Positions 8,379 through 18,629 are shown, numbered from the stretch's first letter. The stretch: 64,000 nucleotides of DNA from JAUIIK01 sp041390865 (GCA_041390865.1 JAWKPC010000010.1:82270-146269); one strand, 5' to 3'. Notes: a model not told the origin generated them from the letters alone. Program-made: numbers and translations.

Positions 8379-10754
8379 CTACCCGCAATCCGGCGCCGCA
8401 TCAACGACATCACCGAAGACCGTCGTCCAGTACCAGTCCCATTCACTGCCTTCGACGAAGACGCGACCGATTCCGATCGCGTTGAAATCGCCATCGAGCA
8501 TCGCGTCATTGTGCGACGGCGAAGCTTTCCAGCCATCGAATACGGCTTGCGATGATTCTGCTCCTGCGAAGATGTTCTCGCCGACGGTTCCGTAGTCCGT
8601 GTAGCCGGCTGCCTGAGCCCGGTCCCAGGAATGCAGGCCGTCCGGGTTTTCATGGTCGAAGAATCCGCGGGTGCCCATATCTTCGCTATGACGGTAGGAA
8701 GCGGCGTTCAGCGTCGCCGAGTTCGAGAGCGGCCCCAGGCCATTCTCGGCCCGGTACGCGTTGATCAGCGAAAGAAACTGATGCTCGCCCCCATCGAGAC
8801 AGACCGCGACGCTGATCTCGTCCGCGCCGGGCGGCTCGGGAGCCGGCTCCGGGCTCGACGGAGGCTCCTGGCTCTCCGGCCCGTCCGTGTTGTAGCGCCA
8901 CTCGTAGTAGTGGAGACCGACATTACCTGCTTCGACGTCCCAACCGGGAGGGTTCCCTGGCGTATAGGTGAGCACCCGCCGCTCGAACACCTGAACCAGC
9001 ACCGTGCGCTCGGTTCCGCCGACGCGGACACTCGTCCAGTACGGCTCGGTGATCGGCAGTCCGGTTGCAAAGTACGGGTTCTGGAAGAGAAGGTCTTCCC
9101 GATATCCCCCGCCGTCGTAGACGACGCCGCTGGCGTTCATGAAGTCCCAGAAGACCGAGGCGACGGTGTGGTTCGTCTCCGGCGCGAATTGCGCTGCCGT
9201 GACGCCCTCAGTCGCCAGGGAGGGGTCGTCTCCGACGTTCCCTGCCCGGTCGACTGTGGCGGTTATCGTCGAGCCCTCGGCGAAGGGCTGATCATCGAGC
9301 AGGTTCAGGAAAGACGCGTAGGTCGGTCCGTCCGGATCGTTCGCGTCGCCGGCGACATTGATTGCAGCCGGAGCGCGGTCCTCAAAGCGGCTATCCCCGA
9401 CCTGCATCTTGCCGGTAATCAGCTCCTTCGCGATCAGGCCGTTCGTGACGTACCAGATGGAGGACGGATCCCCATCGGGGTGGGTGATCTCCATCCTCGA
9501 CTTTTCGTGATAGAGCACGGTGCGATAGCCGCCGGACTCATCGTACGGCTCAACCATGATCTCGGTGAATGCCGGACCCCACATCCAGGTGCGGCTGACG
9601 ATCCCGTTGGCAACCGGATCATCCGTCCGCATCCAGGTGCGCTGGAAGGCACCGACGTCACCCTGTGCCGGAGGCAGCTCCTCGGTCGCCGTCGGCTGCG
9701 GTTCGGATGTTGCCGTCGGTTGAGGTTCAGCCGTCGATGTGGAAGTCGGTGATGGCTCTGCGGTCTCGGCGGGCGGTTCAGTCGTCGGCGAAACGGTCGG
9801 TTCGGCGGTCGGCGTCGGTTCGGGATCTCCGGCGCCGGTCTGATTGATACTGCAACCCATCGAACGGCACGCGGCATTCAAGTCATTCATGACGCCGGAC
9901 GTGATCCGTCGCGCATAGTTGTGCCGGCCCGATTCGAAGGAGATGACACCGACGAGCCCCAGGTCGCTGCCGCGCCAGACCGGGGAGCCGCTCTGGCCCT
10001 GGAAGGCATCGATGTCGTGAACGAGCAAATTGGCCTCGACGTCGAGGAACTTGTCCGATGAACCGAACCACTGGGTGCCCCAGGTTTTGTCACCCGGGTA
10101 TCCGGCAGTTGACGGCGTAAAGTCATTGGCCATCAGCGAAGGGCGATCCAGGACGTTGACCGTGAATTCCCCGACCTCCCGGCTCAGCGACCGGTTGTCC
10201 AGGACGATCAGGCCGTAGTCCGATTCCCAGGCCTGATTGATATTGCCGTTCGCGGACTGCCAGCCGTTCGGCACCCACAACTCGCTGGCGAATTCATAGC
10301 CGAACGGCATATCTTCACCATTCAAGCCGGGAACGACCGCCAGCCCGTCCGGGAATCCACCGAACTCGGGAATCCAGAGACAGTGCGCGGCGGTCAGCAG
10401 CACATTGGGCCCGACGAACGCCGCAGTACAGAGGAACGCGATTTCCTCATCCTCGTTCCATGCCTCGATGTAGGTGACTGAACTGTTCGGGAAGTTCGAG
10501 GTGTTGGTGACCTGCTGCCGGTCATCGCTGCCGACGATGATGTCGAGCGAGCGTTCGTTCGCGTTGATCAGCCGGTATTCGCCGGTCCGGCTTGGAATGC
10601 CCTGACTGGCAACGGCCGGAAGCTTGTGGGCAACGCCGGGGACTCCGGACGGCGAATCGCTAGCTGATCCAGCGAGTACCTGGCCGCCCGCCACAATCAG
10701 TATCAGCGAAGCCGCCAGGATGGCGATCGTGTTCCGGGAGAGTCCTCGACGCAT
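8379..10754 (-). CDS. Secreted trypsin-like protease with ETGH/FERR module and CAP domain
   Basis: A signal peptide (residues 1-28) leads into a V8/trypsin-type protease domain with triad H124 (TAAHC), D179 (SDYGLIVL) and S255 (GQSGSP). Residues 306-365 are a Thr/Pro/Glu-rich linker of repeated PTAT/SEPQ units. Residues 368-622 repeat the module of the neighbouring protease (RTWMWGP, KSRMEI, RAGNVG, FERRVLTYTPGNP). Residues 655-785 are a CAP/SCP domain with the usual pocket residues H689, E726 in GENIF and H748. CAP domains occur in secreted proteins that act on lipids, walls or matrices. One polypeptide combining protease, unknown module and CAP is unusual. It is transcribed alone, with its own terminator. 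Confidence 0.85.
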   Translation of the reverse strand: MRRGLSRNTIAILAASLILIVAGGQVLAGSASDSPSGVPGVAHKLPAVASQGIPSRTGEYRLINANERSLDIIVGSDDRQQVTNTSNFPNSSVTYIEAWNEDEEIAFLCTAAFVGPNVLLTAAHCLWIPEFGGFPDGLAVVPGLNGEDMPFGYEFASELWVPNGWQSANGNINQAWESDYGLIVLDNRSLSREVGEFTVNVLDRPSLMANDFTPSTAGYPGDKTWGTQWFGSSDKFLDVEANLLVHDIDAFQGQSGSPVWRGSDLGLVGVISFESGRHNYARRITSGVMNDLNAACRSMGCSINQTGAGDPEPTPTAEPTVSPTTEPPAETAEPSPTSTSTAEPQPTATSEPQPTATEELPPAQGDVGAFQRTWMRTDDPVANGIVSRTWMWGPAFTEIMVEPYDESGGYRTVLYHEKSRMEITHPDGDPSSIWYVTNGLIAKELITGKMQVGDSRFEDRAPAAINVAGDANDPDGPTYASFLNLLDDQPFAEGSTITATVDRAGNVGDDPSLATEGVTAAQFAPETNHTVASVFWDFMNASGVVYDGGGYREDLLFQNPYFATGLPITEPYWTSVRVGGTERTVLVQVFERRVLTYTPGNPPGWDVEAGNVGLHYYEWRYNTDGPESQEPPSSPEPAPEPPGADEISVAVCLDGGEHQFLSLINAYRAENGLGPLSNSATLNAASYRHSEDMGTRGFFDHENPDGLHSWDRAQAAGYTDYGTVGENIFAGAESSQAVFDGWKASPSHNDAMLDGDFNAIGIGRVFVEGSEWDWYWTTVFGDVVDAAPDCG

Positions 10755-10919
10755 GAGCCCATGATCCTTTGAACGTCAATACAAACACCAGAATTTTGAC
10801 GAGATCCAGCGCCTCGTCGGGGACAATTTCAGCCTAAAAGGCTGCCACGCAGCGATCCAGATGACCATAGTCACGGACGACCAGAGACGCTCGTTCACGC
10901 TCCCGATCATGTACCCGCC

Positions 10920-10947
10920 TTGACGATGTTACGATGGCCGCTGTTAG
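10920..10947 (+). promoter_or_regulatory. Possible promoter of the M28 peptidase gene
   Basis: TTGACG at 10920-10925 is followed after 16 bases by TGTTAG at 10942-10947, 28 nt before the ATG. The -10 box is poor, so this is a tentative call in the divergent gap between the protease and the M28 gene. Confidence 0.35.
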
Positions 10948-10975
10948 GGCACTGTGCCAAGTTAGAGAGGCATCT

Positions 10976-12376
10976 ATGAACGAATCCGATCTGAGAGAAA
11001 TGGAAAAGGAAGTCCTGGCGACGATCTGGACTTCCAATGAAGCCTACGAGACGCTCCGCGAGCTCTGCGACGACATCGGACACCGCTTCGGCGGCTCCGA
11101 GTCCGAACGGCTGGGCGCGGAATTCTTGAAGTCCAAGATGGAGGAGTACGGGCTCGAAAAGGTCCACATCGAAGAGTTCCCGATGGCGACCTGGGAACGA
11201 GGACCGGCCAAGCTGACGCTGCTCGAACCGGTCGAGCGCGAATTCTCCTGCATCTCCCTGCCCTACTGCCCGGCGGCGGACCTGACGGGCGAGCTTCTGG
11301 ACGTTGGAGACGGTGAAGAAGACGACTTCGAGCGCCTGGGTGACCAGGTAGAAGGAAAGATCGTCATCTCGAAGGCGGAAACCAACCGGCCGGGCGAGCG
11401 AGGCAGCCACCGCACCGACAAGTACCGCTGGGCACTCGAGCGCGGCGCACTGGCATATATCTACGTCAACCAGAATCCTGGCCTACTCCACATCACCGGC
11501 TCGATACCTGGACGCAACCCGCAGGGCAACACCGCCGAAGACCGCGAAGCGCCGATTCCCGCCATCGGCGTCTCGAAGGAATCCGGCTCGATGATTCTCC
11601 GGCTGATGGAGAAGGGCCCGGCCAAGGTCCACATCGAGCTCGAGAACAAGACGATCATGTCGACCAGCCGGAACGTCATCGGAGAGATCACCGGCTCGGA
11701 GAAGCCGGAGGAAATCATTCTCCTCGGCGGCCACTACGACGGCCACGACATCTCCCAGGCCGCCGGCGACGACGGCGCCGGCACGATCACCGGCATCGAA
11801 GCAGGACGCGCCCTCGCCGGCCTCAAGGGCCGCCTGAAGCGAACCGTCCGAATCATCTGCTTCGGCGGCGAGGAGCTCGGGCTGCTCGGTGCCTGGCATC
11901 ATGCCGACGAGACAGACCCGGACAGCTACCGCTTCGTCATGAACCTCGACGGCGCCGGCCGTGGACAGGGCGGGCAGGAACGGGTCGTCCTGTCCGGCTG
12001 GCCGGAGCTATCGAGCTATCTTCAGGACTGGGCCGAAGAGCATCACTACGACTTCATCATCCAGGATCAGCTCAACTCCCACTCCGATCACTTCCCGTTC
12101 GCGGTGCGTGGCATTCCGAACGGCACCCTGAACTCGATGGACGCGACGGCGGGCATGGTCGGGCGCGGCTACGGTCACACCGAAGCCGACACCTTCGACA
12201 AGATCCATCCGCGCGGCCTGCAAATGTCCGCCGCCCTCGCGGCGAGACTGGCCCTGACGATGGCCCAGGATGAGAACTTCCCGGCCAAGCGCCGATCGGT
12301 CGAAGAAATCCGCGACCAGTTCGAGAAGGAAGGCCTGCTCGGACGGCTCGAAGCTGCCGGTCAGATTCCGGGCTAG
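10976..12376 (+). CDS. M28 family zinc aminopeptidase with PA-type insert
   Basis: This 466-residue exopeptidase has the full M28 metal-ligand set: H253 in GGHYDGHD, D265 in GDDGAG, the GEELG glutamates (299/300), D325 in NLDGAG, and a late His in GYGHTEADT near 411. Between the N-terminal helix and the catalytic core lies a protease-associated-like region (about 100-225) that usually shapes substrate access. M28 enzymes remove N-terminal residues from peptides with two zinc ions. There is no signal peptide, so it probably acts in the cytosol on imported peptides. The ATG is placed at 10976 by AGAGAGG just upstream. It precedes a solute-binding protein of the peptide class, which fits peptide use, but a terminator separates them. 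Confidence 0.88.
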   Translation: MNESDLREMEKEVLATIWTSNEAYETLRELCDDIGHRFGGSESERLGAEFLKSKMEEYGLEKVHIEEFPMATWERGPAKLTLLEPVEREFSCISLPYCPAADLTGELLDVGDGEEDDFERLGDQVEGKIVISKAETNRPGERGSHRTDKYRWALERGALAYIYVNQNPGLLHITGSIPGRNPQGNTAEDREAPIPAIGVSKESGSMILRLMEKGPAKVHIELENKTIMSTSRNVIGEITGSEKPEEIILLGGHYDGHDISQAAGDDGAGTITGIEAGRALAGLKGRLKRTVRIICFGGEELGLLGAWHHADETDPDSYRFVMNLDGAGRGQGGQERVVLSGWPELSSYLQDWAEEHHYDFIIQDQLNSHSDHFPFAVRGIPNGTLNSMDATAGMVGRGYGHTEADTFDKIHPRGLQMSAALAARLALTMAQDENFPAKRRSVEEIRDQFEKEGLLGRLEAAGQIPG

Positions 12377-12421
12377 CGGTCAGCCGGAATTACGGCGGCG
12401 TCCGCGTCGCAACGCAACCAA

Positions 12422-12455
12422 CGAAGCCGGCAGGGCATGGACCCTGCCGGCTTCG
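12422..12455 (+). terminator. Terminator after the M28 peptidase gene
   Basis: A 14-bp perfect stem (CGAAGCCGGCAGGG and complement) with a 6-base loop lies 46 nt past the stop. The following tract is weak in T. Confidence 0.85.
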
Positions 12456-12738
12456 CGCTTTCGACACATGCGATGAAGCCCGCTTATTCAGGCTCCATCG
12501 GAAACCTCCGTCCCTGCTCCAGTACCGCCACTGAGCCATGCGTCCACCAAGGACCGATATGCGTAACTCACATGAGTGCCGCACAAAGAACCGTAGTAGA
12601 CTGCGTACACGTAGTTTCGACACGGAATCCAAGCACGCCTCATCCGGTGGTGGGGCCACCGGCACAGACCGTTCCCCGGTCTGCGGGCGTCCGGTATCCG
12701 TCTGCGGTGAATGGGTTGTGGATGAAGGAGGATCCCAT
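12456..12738 (+). other. Leader region of the solute-binding lipoprotein gene
   Basis: These 283 bases contain no gene I can support. A reading frame in phase with the downstream gene lacks a ribosome site and family similarity until the ATG at 12739. A small hairpin (CAGACCG ... CGGTCTG near 12665-12683) is visible. I could not match the region to a known riboswitch. Confidence 0.4.
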
Positions 12739-14595
12739 ATGTCTCGCGACCAACGCAACGATCAGCCGCTGGATGAACAGTTGTCCAAGCTGCTGACCGG
12801 CGCAAACGGGCGACGCCTGAGCCGCCGCCAATTGCTGCACCGGGGTTTGGCCCTCGGGCTGTCAATTCCAGCACTCGGGGCGTTGCTCGCCGCCTGCGGC
12901 GGTGACGACGACGATGACGATGATGACGACAGCGGCGGATCGGACAGCAATGAGCCAACGGCAACTTCCGGCGACAGCGGCGGTGATGAGGCTACCGCGA
13001 CGTCCGGAGACGGCGGGGGCGACGAGCCGACGGCAACCTCGGGCGACAGCGGTGGAGGAGATGAGACGCCGATCAACGGCGGAACACTGACGATTATCCA
13101 GACCGGTAGTATTCCCGACCTGGATCCGCAGTCGGCCTACGACTCGGATGCCAGCGCGATCTTCTTCGGCGCCTACGAAATGCTTCTTCGCCTTCGGGGC
13201 AGCGACACGTTCGAATACGAACCGATGCTTGCGGATTCCTGGGAATCAAACGCCGATCAGACGGAATGGAGCTTCAATATCCCGGACGGGATCATGTTCC
13301 ATGACGGCACCGTTTGTGACGCGAATGCCGTTGCAGTATCGCTGCAACGCTTCCACGAGATGGGCCTCGGCCCGGTCAACGTCATTAGCCGGTTCGTCGC
13401 TAGTCCCGATGACATCACAGCACCCGACGCGAACACGGTCACCTTCAAGCTTAGTTATGGAACCGACATCTTCCTGGCCGCGATGGCCTCGCAGTACGGC
13501 CCGCTCATCGTCTCGCCGACGGCAGTCGAAGAGAACGCAACCGACGACGACCCGTTTGCCCATGAATGGTTCCGGGAAAACGTCGTCGGCACCGGCCCCT
13601 ACAAGCTCGACGAACACGATCTCGGCAACTTCATCCGGCTCGTCCGCTTCGAGGATTTCCACGGCGGTTGGGAAGGCAACCACTTCGACGAAATCATCTT
13701 CCGGAACGTGGAAGAATCGACGACTCGCCGGCAGCTCCTGGAAGCCGGCGAAGCGGATGCGCTTACATGGTCCCTTACTCCGGAAGACGTTGTTCAGATC
13801 GAGGAGCAGGGCGAACTCACCGTCCAGCGCTACGACACTACGAACGCCAATTGGGTGCTGTTCAACTACGAGCGCCTACCGGACCCGCTCGTGCGCCAGG
13901 CTTTAGCCTGGGCATTCCCATATGATGCCGTTCGGGATGAGATCTATCAGGGGCTGGTCGTTGCGTCAAGCTGGGCTATAACTCCGACGACGCTCGGCTA
14001 TCCCGAAGACGGCTTCATTTATTCAACCGACCTGGATCGGGCCAAGGAACTGCTGGACGAAGCCGGCTTCGACTACAGCCAGGAAATCGAATACATTATT
14101 TCGTCGGGTGAAGATCTGGAACAGGCAACCGCCGAACTCTATCAGGCGAACCTCCAGGAGATCGGCGTGACGATGAAGATCACCGAACTAGAAGAAGGCC
14201 AGCTGACCGACCTGATGTACGGTGAGTCGCCTGCCAGCGAGAGACCGCACCTGACCGACTGGGGTTGGTGGCCGGACTACAACGACGCCTGGAACGAGAT
14301 CTACCCTAACTTCCACAGCGCCTCGATTGCGCCGAATGGCTCGAATGCTCTCGGCTACAGCAATCAGCAGGTCGACGAGCTACTCGATGCCAGTTCGACG
14401 ATGGGAGCCGGCCCGGAGTATGACGAGACGATCGCCGAGATCAATCGGATCATGGTCGAAGAAGATCCCGCAGCGGCCTTCTACGGCTCCGTGCAGTGGT
14501 ACACGATCATGAGCCCCTCGATCCGCGGCTTCGAACCGAACCCGATCTACATCAACACCTACAACGTCTATGACATGTACCGCGTGGAAATGTAG
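12739..14595 (+). CDS. ABC transporter solute-binding lipoprotein, family 5 (peptide/nickel type)
   Basis: The 618-residue protein has a twin-arginine-like signal (SRRQLLHRGLALG) and a lipobox LAAC, so it is predicted to be exported folded and lipid-anchored. After the Cys comes a run of nine Asp and three copies of a spacer rich in EPTATSGD. The mature part is a family 5 binding protein: GGTLTIIQTGSIPDLDPQ at the N-end, then LADSWESN, the hinge block FHDGTVCDANAV and GTGPYKL. AAGGAGG immediately upstream fixes the ATG at 12739. Such proteins deliver oligopeptides, glycosides or metals to DppBC-type permeases. No permease adjoins it; the nearest DppBC pair is 8 kb away and may or may not be its partner. 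Confidence 0.9.
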   Translation: MSRDQRNDQPLDEQLSKLLTGANGRRLSRRQLLHRGLALGLSIPALGALLAACGGDDDDDDDDDSGGSDSNEPTATSGDSGGDEATATSGDGGGDEPTATSGDSGGGDETPINGGTLTIIQTGSIPDLDPQSAYDSDASAIFFGAYEMLLRLRGSDTFEYEPMLADSWESNADQTEWSFNIPDGIMFHDGTVCDANAVAVSLQRFHEMGLGPVNVISRFVASPDDITAPDANTVTFKLSYGTDIFLAAMASQYGPLIVSPTAVEENATDDDPFAHEWFRENVVGTGPYKLDEHDLGNFIRLVRFEDFHGGWEGNHFDEIIFRNVEESTTRRQLLEAGEADALTWSLTPEDVVQIEEQGELTVQRYDTTNANWVLFNYERLPDPLVRQALAWAFPYDAVRDEIYQGLVVASSWAITPTTLGYPEDGFIYSTDLDRAKELLDEAGFDYSQEIEYIISSGEDLEQATAELYQANLQEIGVTMKITELEEGQLTDLMYGESPASERPHLTDWGWWPDYNDAWNEIYPNFHSASIAPNGSNALGYSNQQVDELLDASSTMGAGPEYDETIAEINRIMVEEDPAAAFYGSVQWYTIMSPSIRGFEPNPIYINTYNVYDMYRVEM

Positions 14596-14669
14596 GGGGA
14601 ACGGAACACGTAACAGGGAATAGGGAACAGGACGAACAGCCTGGGCCCGCCAACGTAGCGTGATCCCTG

Positions 14670-14704
14670 GGACGAGCGGCGTCGATGCAAGGCGCCGCTC
14701 GTCC
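14670..14704 (+). terminator. Hairpin after the solute-binding protein gene
   Basis: A 12-bp perfect stem (GGACGAGCGGCG and complement) encloses an 11-base loop, 75 nt past the stop. There is no clear T tract, so it may be a stability or pause hairpin rather than a full intrinsic terminator. Confidence 0.6.
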
Positions 14705-14836
14705 TGTGCCCGAGGAATAAAGAAGGCGAATAACCGTCAGCGCCCCTATAGCGGGGAAACCACGGCAACGGGTCGACCACCGGTTCCGTCTTCCAGCTAG
14801 ACTAGACCCATCGAATGCGAAACGGAGGGCGGGACT

Positions 14837-16117
14837 ATGGCGGCGCACGAAACGATCTTCTCGATGGATACATCGAGCATCAAGTTCGGGCCCGGCTCAA
14901 CGAGCGAGGTCGGCTATGAGATGCGCCGGCTCGGCGCCCGTCGAGTCCTGGTCGTGACCGACCCGGGCCTGGCAGATAGCCAGGCCGTCGCGACGACCGT
15001 CAAGGCGATCCGTTCCGAAGGCATAGATGTCGTCATTTTCGACAACGCCCGGGTCGAGCCGACCGATGCTTCATTCAAAGAGGCCATCGCAGTCGCTGTC
15101 GATGGCGAATTCGACGGATACGTCGCCGTCGGAGGCGGATCGGCGATGGATACGGCCAAAGCCGCCAATCTCTACGCCACCTACCCGGCCGATTTCCTGA
15201 CCTACGTCAACCCGCCGATCGGAGATGGCGCCCCCGTTCCGGGTCCGCTCAAGCCGCTCATCGCCATCCCGACGACAGCCGGGACCGGCAGCGAAACGAC
15301 CGGCGTCGCCATCTTCGATTACACGGAATTACACGCCAAGACCGGCATCGCCCACCGCTCTCTACGGCCGGCGCTCGGCATCGTCGACCCGGAAAACACC
15401 AGGACGTTGCCGCCGCTGGCCGCGGCCTGCTCGGGATTTGACGTGCTCTGCCACGCCATCGAGTCGATCACCGCCATCCCGTACAACTCCCGCGACGCCG
15501 CCGACAGCCCGGCGCTCCGCCCTTCCTACCAGGGTTCGAACCCGATCAGCGATATCTGGGCGGCGGAATCGCTCCGGATGTGCGCTGCGAACATCGTCCG
15601 GGCCGTCGAGCATCCCGAAGACGATGTGGCCCGGAGCCAGATGATGCTCGCCGCCACCTATGCCGGCATCGGGTTCGGCAACGCGGGCTGTCATCTCCCG
15701 CATGGCATGTCCTATCCGGTTTCCGGCATGGTCCGCGACTTCTGGCCGGAGGGATACAGCGTCGATCACCCGCTGATCCCGCACGGCATGTCAGTCATCC
15801 TGAACGCGCCGGCCGTCTTCCGATGGACCGCCGAAGTCAGCCCGGAGCGCCATCTCTGGGCGGCAGAGCTGCTCGGCGCCGACACATCCGGCGTGGACCC
15901 GGAGGATGCAGGGGAGATCTTGGCGAACGCGATCATCGAACTGATGCGGAAAGTCGACATGCCGAATGGGCTGGCAGCGGTCGGATTCGAAGCCGACGAC
16001 ATTCCGGCGCTGGTCGAGGGCACGATGCCCCAGCATCGCGTCACCAAGCTGTCGCCCCGTCCGGCCGGCCCGGACGATCTCAGCGAGATCTTCCGCAATG
16101 CGATGCGCTACTGGTAG
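14837..16117 (+). CDS. Hydroxyacid-oxoacid transhydrogenase (Fe-containing ADH family)
   Basis: The 426-residue protein belongs to the iron-containing alcohol dehydrogenases, and specifically to the HOT/ADHFE1 branch. It carries GGGSAMDTAKAANL for nucleotide binding, PTTAGTGSETTGVAIF, metal-site histidines in FDVLCHAIES and CHLPHGMSYPVSG, and the branch-typical block RPSYQGSNPISDIWA. The known reaction transfers a hydride from 4-hydroxybutyrate to 2-oxoglutarate, giving succinate semialdehyde and D-2-hydroxyglutarate with bound cofactor. The bacterial substrate is inferred. It is followed 57 nt later by an alpha/beta-hydrolase-domain gene on the same strand, so they may share a transcript. 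Length is normal for the branch. Confidence 0.88.
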   Translation: MAAHETIFSMDTSSIKFGPGSTSEVGYEMRRLGARRVLVVTDPGLADSQAVATTVKAIRSEGIDVVIFDNARVEPTDASFKEAIAVAVDGEFDGYVAVGGGSAMDTAKAANLYATYPADFLTYVNPPIGDGAPVPGPLKPLIAIPTTAGTGSETTGVAIFDYTELHAKTGIAHRSLRPALGIVDPENTRTLPPLAAACSGFDVLCHAIESITAIPYNSRDAADSPALRPSYQGSNPISDIWAAESLRMCAANIVRAVEHPEDDVARSQMMLAATYAGIGFGNAGCHLPHGMSYPVSGMVRDFWPEGYSVDHPLIPHGMSVILNAPAVFRWTAEVSPERHLWAAELLGADTSGVDPEDAGEILANAIIELMRKVDMPNGLAAVGFEADDIPALVEGTMPQHRVTKLSPRPAGPDDLSEIFRNAMRYW

Positions 16118-16174
16118 GGAGTCGAGAAACTCGATACCGGCCATCAACTGAAGATCCGCCGAAAGGATAATTCG

Positions 16175-18193
16175 TTGCCACCAGTCATCAACCTGCACAT
16201 CGATACGCGTGAACCGTTCGCCAATGGCCAGGAATTCGGCGATGCCGGCCCTTACGAGCGCATATCCGGCAAGGTGCACTTCGCGATCGACCCGACGGCG
16301 CCGGAAAACGAGCGAATCGTCGATCTCGATCTCGCCCCTCGGAATGCCGACGGGCTGGTGGGGTACACGACCGATTTCTATATAATGAAACCGGTCGATC
16401 TCAGTCGCGGAAACCGCCGCCTGTTGTACGACGTGAACAATCGCGGCAACATGCGTCTCCTCCAATTCATGAACGACGCCGTGCACAGCAACGCACCATC
16501 GACCGCTGACCATGCCGGCAATGGATTCCTGATGCGGCGCGGCTACGCGCTGCTCTGGTCCGGCTGGCAGGGCGATCTGCTGCCGGGAGACGGCCGGCTG
16601 ACGATGGATCTCCCGGTACCGTCCCTGAACGGATAACCCGTCAGCGGCGTCACGCGAACCGAATTCGTCGCCGACGAACCCGGCATCACCTGCATCCCGC
16701 TCAGTGCCAACGACTACACGCGCAGCTACGAGGCCGCGTCGCTGGACACCTCCACCGCCACATTGACGATGCGCGAATACGAGACAGACGAACGGATCGA
16801 CATATCTTCCGACCAGTGGAGCTTCGAGAAGCTGGACGACGACGGGCGGCCTCATGAGTCGGCCAGTCATCTGTATCTGCCGGACGGCTTTCGACCCGGC
16901 TGGATCTACGAACTGGTCTACACGGCGGTGAATCCACCGGTCATGGGGCTGGGATTCACCGGCTTGCGGGACCTGATCTCGTTCCTGCTCCACGATGACG
17001 TCGACGCATCCGGCACGCCAAATCCCCTGCGTGCGGGCGGGACAGGCGTCGAGAAGGCATATGCCTGGGGGCGCTCCCAGAGCGGGCGGTTCCTCCGCGA
17101 GTTCGTCTACCAGGGATTCAATGTCGACGGGAGCGGCCGTCAGGTGTTTGCCGGCGTATCGCCGCACGTCTCCGGAGGAGGCCGGGTCTGGCTCAACTGC
17201 CGATTCTCCCAGCCGGGGCGATTCCCGAGACAGCACAACGACCACCTCTATCCTTCGGATCAGTTCCCGTTCGCCTATGCGGAATCGACCGACGGGTTGA
17301 CTGGTATGACCGACGCGATTCTCAAACGCCCGGACACCGATCCGTTTGTCATCCACACCCAGACGTCATCCGAATACTGGGACAGGCGGGGATCGCTCGT
17401 CCACACCGATACCAGCGGGAACGACCTGGAGGATCACGATCGCGCCCGCATCTATCTGTTCGCGAGCTCCCAGCATAACGCGGACCCCCTGCTCGGAGAC
17501 GCCGTCACGTACCGGGCTAGATTCCTCGCGGGTCAAATTGATGACAGCCCGACGACCGCCTATCCGACGAACCCGCTCAACACCTCGCCGCTGCTCCGGG
17601 CGTTGCTCGACGTCCTGGACGCCTGGGTCACGAACGGCACCGCACCACCGCCGAGTATGATCCCGCGCAGATCGGACGCGACGCTGGTGACGGCTGCCGA
17701 AGCGGGGGCCGGGTTCCCGACGATTCCGGGAGTCGATCATCCCGGCGAACCCTGCAGGCTGCATCTCCTTGATTTCGGCCCCGACTTCGAGGGCGGCATC
17801 ATCACGAATGAGCCGCCGGACATCGACAGGGACAGCGAATACGCCGTGCTGGTCCCCGGTCTCGACGGCGACGGCAACGAGCGGGCAGGCATTCGCACGC
17901 CACACGTCGAAGTGCCGCTGGCGACTTACACCGGTTGGAACTACCGCCCGGAAGGGCAGGCAGGCCACGCGCTCAAGGGCACCGTCGGAAGCTATTTCCC
18001 ACTGCCGGCGACGGCTAACGAGCGTGCATCATCGGGCGACACCCGGTTGTCGGTCGAGGAACGTTACCTGAGCGACGAAGATTATGTCTTGCGGATCGAA
18101 AACGAGGCCCGGCGCCTCGTCGAATCGCGTTTGATGCTTGACGAGGACGCCGGGCGGTACATCGAGGCCGCGAAATCATTCGACCGCGGCTGA
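16175..18193 (+). pseudogene. Alpha/beta-hydrolase-domain protein gene interrupted by an in-frame TAA
   Basis: A TTG start with AAGGA upstream opens a frame that stops at TAA (16634-16636), yet the same frame continues without a gap to TGA at 18193. The two parts (153 codons, then about 519) form one protein of the large alpha/beta-hydrolase-domain family: GDAGPYERISGKVHFAIDP and DVNNRGN first, then RPGWIYELVYTAVNPPVMG, the nucleophile-like block AYAWGRSQSGRFLRE, and VSGGGRVWLNC. The break falls at SLNG-stop-PVSGV, where a polar residue would be expected, so GAA or CAA changed to TAA is the simplest cause. It may be a true nonsense mutation or a base-calling error. The substrate is unknown. 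Confidence 0.8.
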
Positions 18194-18206
18194 TGTGGGG
18201 TTCAGG

Positions 18207-18629
18207 CTAGGCGGCCGGTTCGAGGAGAATCACCGGAATCTCCCGGTCGGTCTTTTCCTCGTACTCGGCGAACTGGGGGAACTCGGCTTTCCAGGCTTCC
18301 CAGACGCTATCCCGCTCGTCTCCTTCGAGAACCGTCGCATCGGCGTCGGTCGTCTCTGATCCAAACTCCAGCTTCACGTTGGGGTTGGCGACGATATTGT
18401 GGAACCAGTCGGGGTTGTCGGGAGCGCCGCCCTTCGAGGCGAAGATGGCGTAGCGTCCATCGAGATCCTTGTACATCAGCGGTGTGACTCGCTCGGTTCC
18501 GGTCTTCGCGCCCTTGTGGTGGAGGAGCAGCAACGGCGCGCCTTCAAAGGGCCCTCCGACCTTTCCATCGTTCTCGCGGAACTCGTTGATAACCTGTTGA
18601 TTCCAGTCGTTCGGGTCGGAATTCGACAC
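18207..18629 (-). CDS. Ddn-type deazaflavin (F420)-dependent nitroreductase family protein
   Basis: This 140-residue split-barrel protein shows the family order: a helical N-terminus (WNQQVINEFRENDGKVGG), PLLLLHHKGAKTGTERVTPL, FASKGGAPDNPDWFHNI, and NPNVKLEFG. Members use reduced coenzyme F420 to reduce quinones, nitro compounds or activated double bonds. The KGAKTG and GGAPDNPDW segments form the cofactor site in the family. I take GTG at 18629 as the start because GAGAGGAC precedes it; an ATG a few bases upstream is out of frame. It converges on the broken hydrolase gene with only 13 nt between stops. F420 dependence is family knowledge and fits Chloroflexota; substrate unknown. Confidence 0.85.
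   Translation of the reverse strand: MSNSDPNDWNQQVINEFRENDGKVGGPFEGAPLLLLHHKGAKTGTERVTPLMYKDLDGRYAIFASKGGAPDNPDWFHNIVANPNVKLEFGSETTDADATVLEGDERDSVWEAWKAEFPQFAEYEEKTDREIPVILLEPAA

Noticed and set aside
12456..12738. Riboswitch in the leader of the solute-binding protein gene
   Set aside because: Only one short hairpin is visible and no conserved riboswitch core could be matched by eye.
12900..13075. CRISPR-like or tandem repeat DNA
   Set aside because: The repetition is the coded spacer of a lipoprotein (three GDSGG/EPTATS units), in frame and without spacers.
15791..17356. Long minus-strand frame of 521 codons across the transhydrogenase and hydrolase genes
   Set aside because: Both plus-strand proteins are clearly recognisable families in this interval; the antisense product is Arg/Asp-rich without family features.
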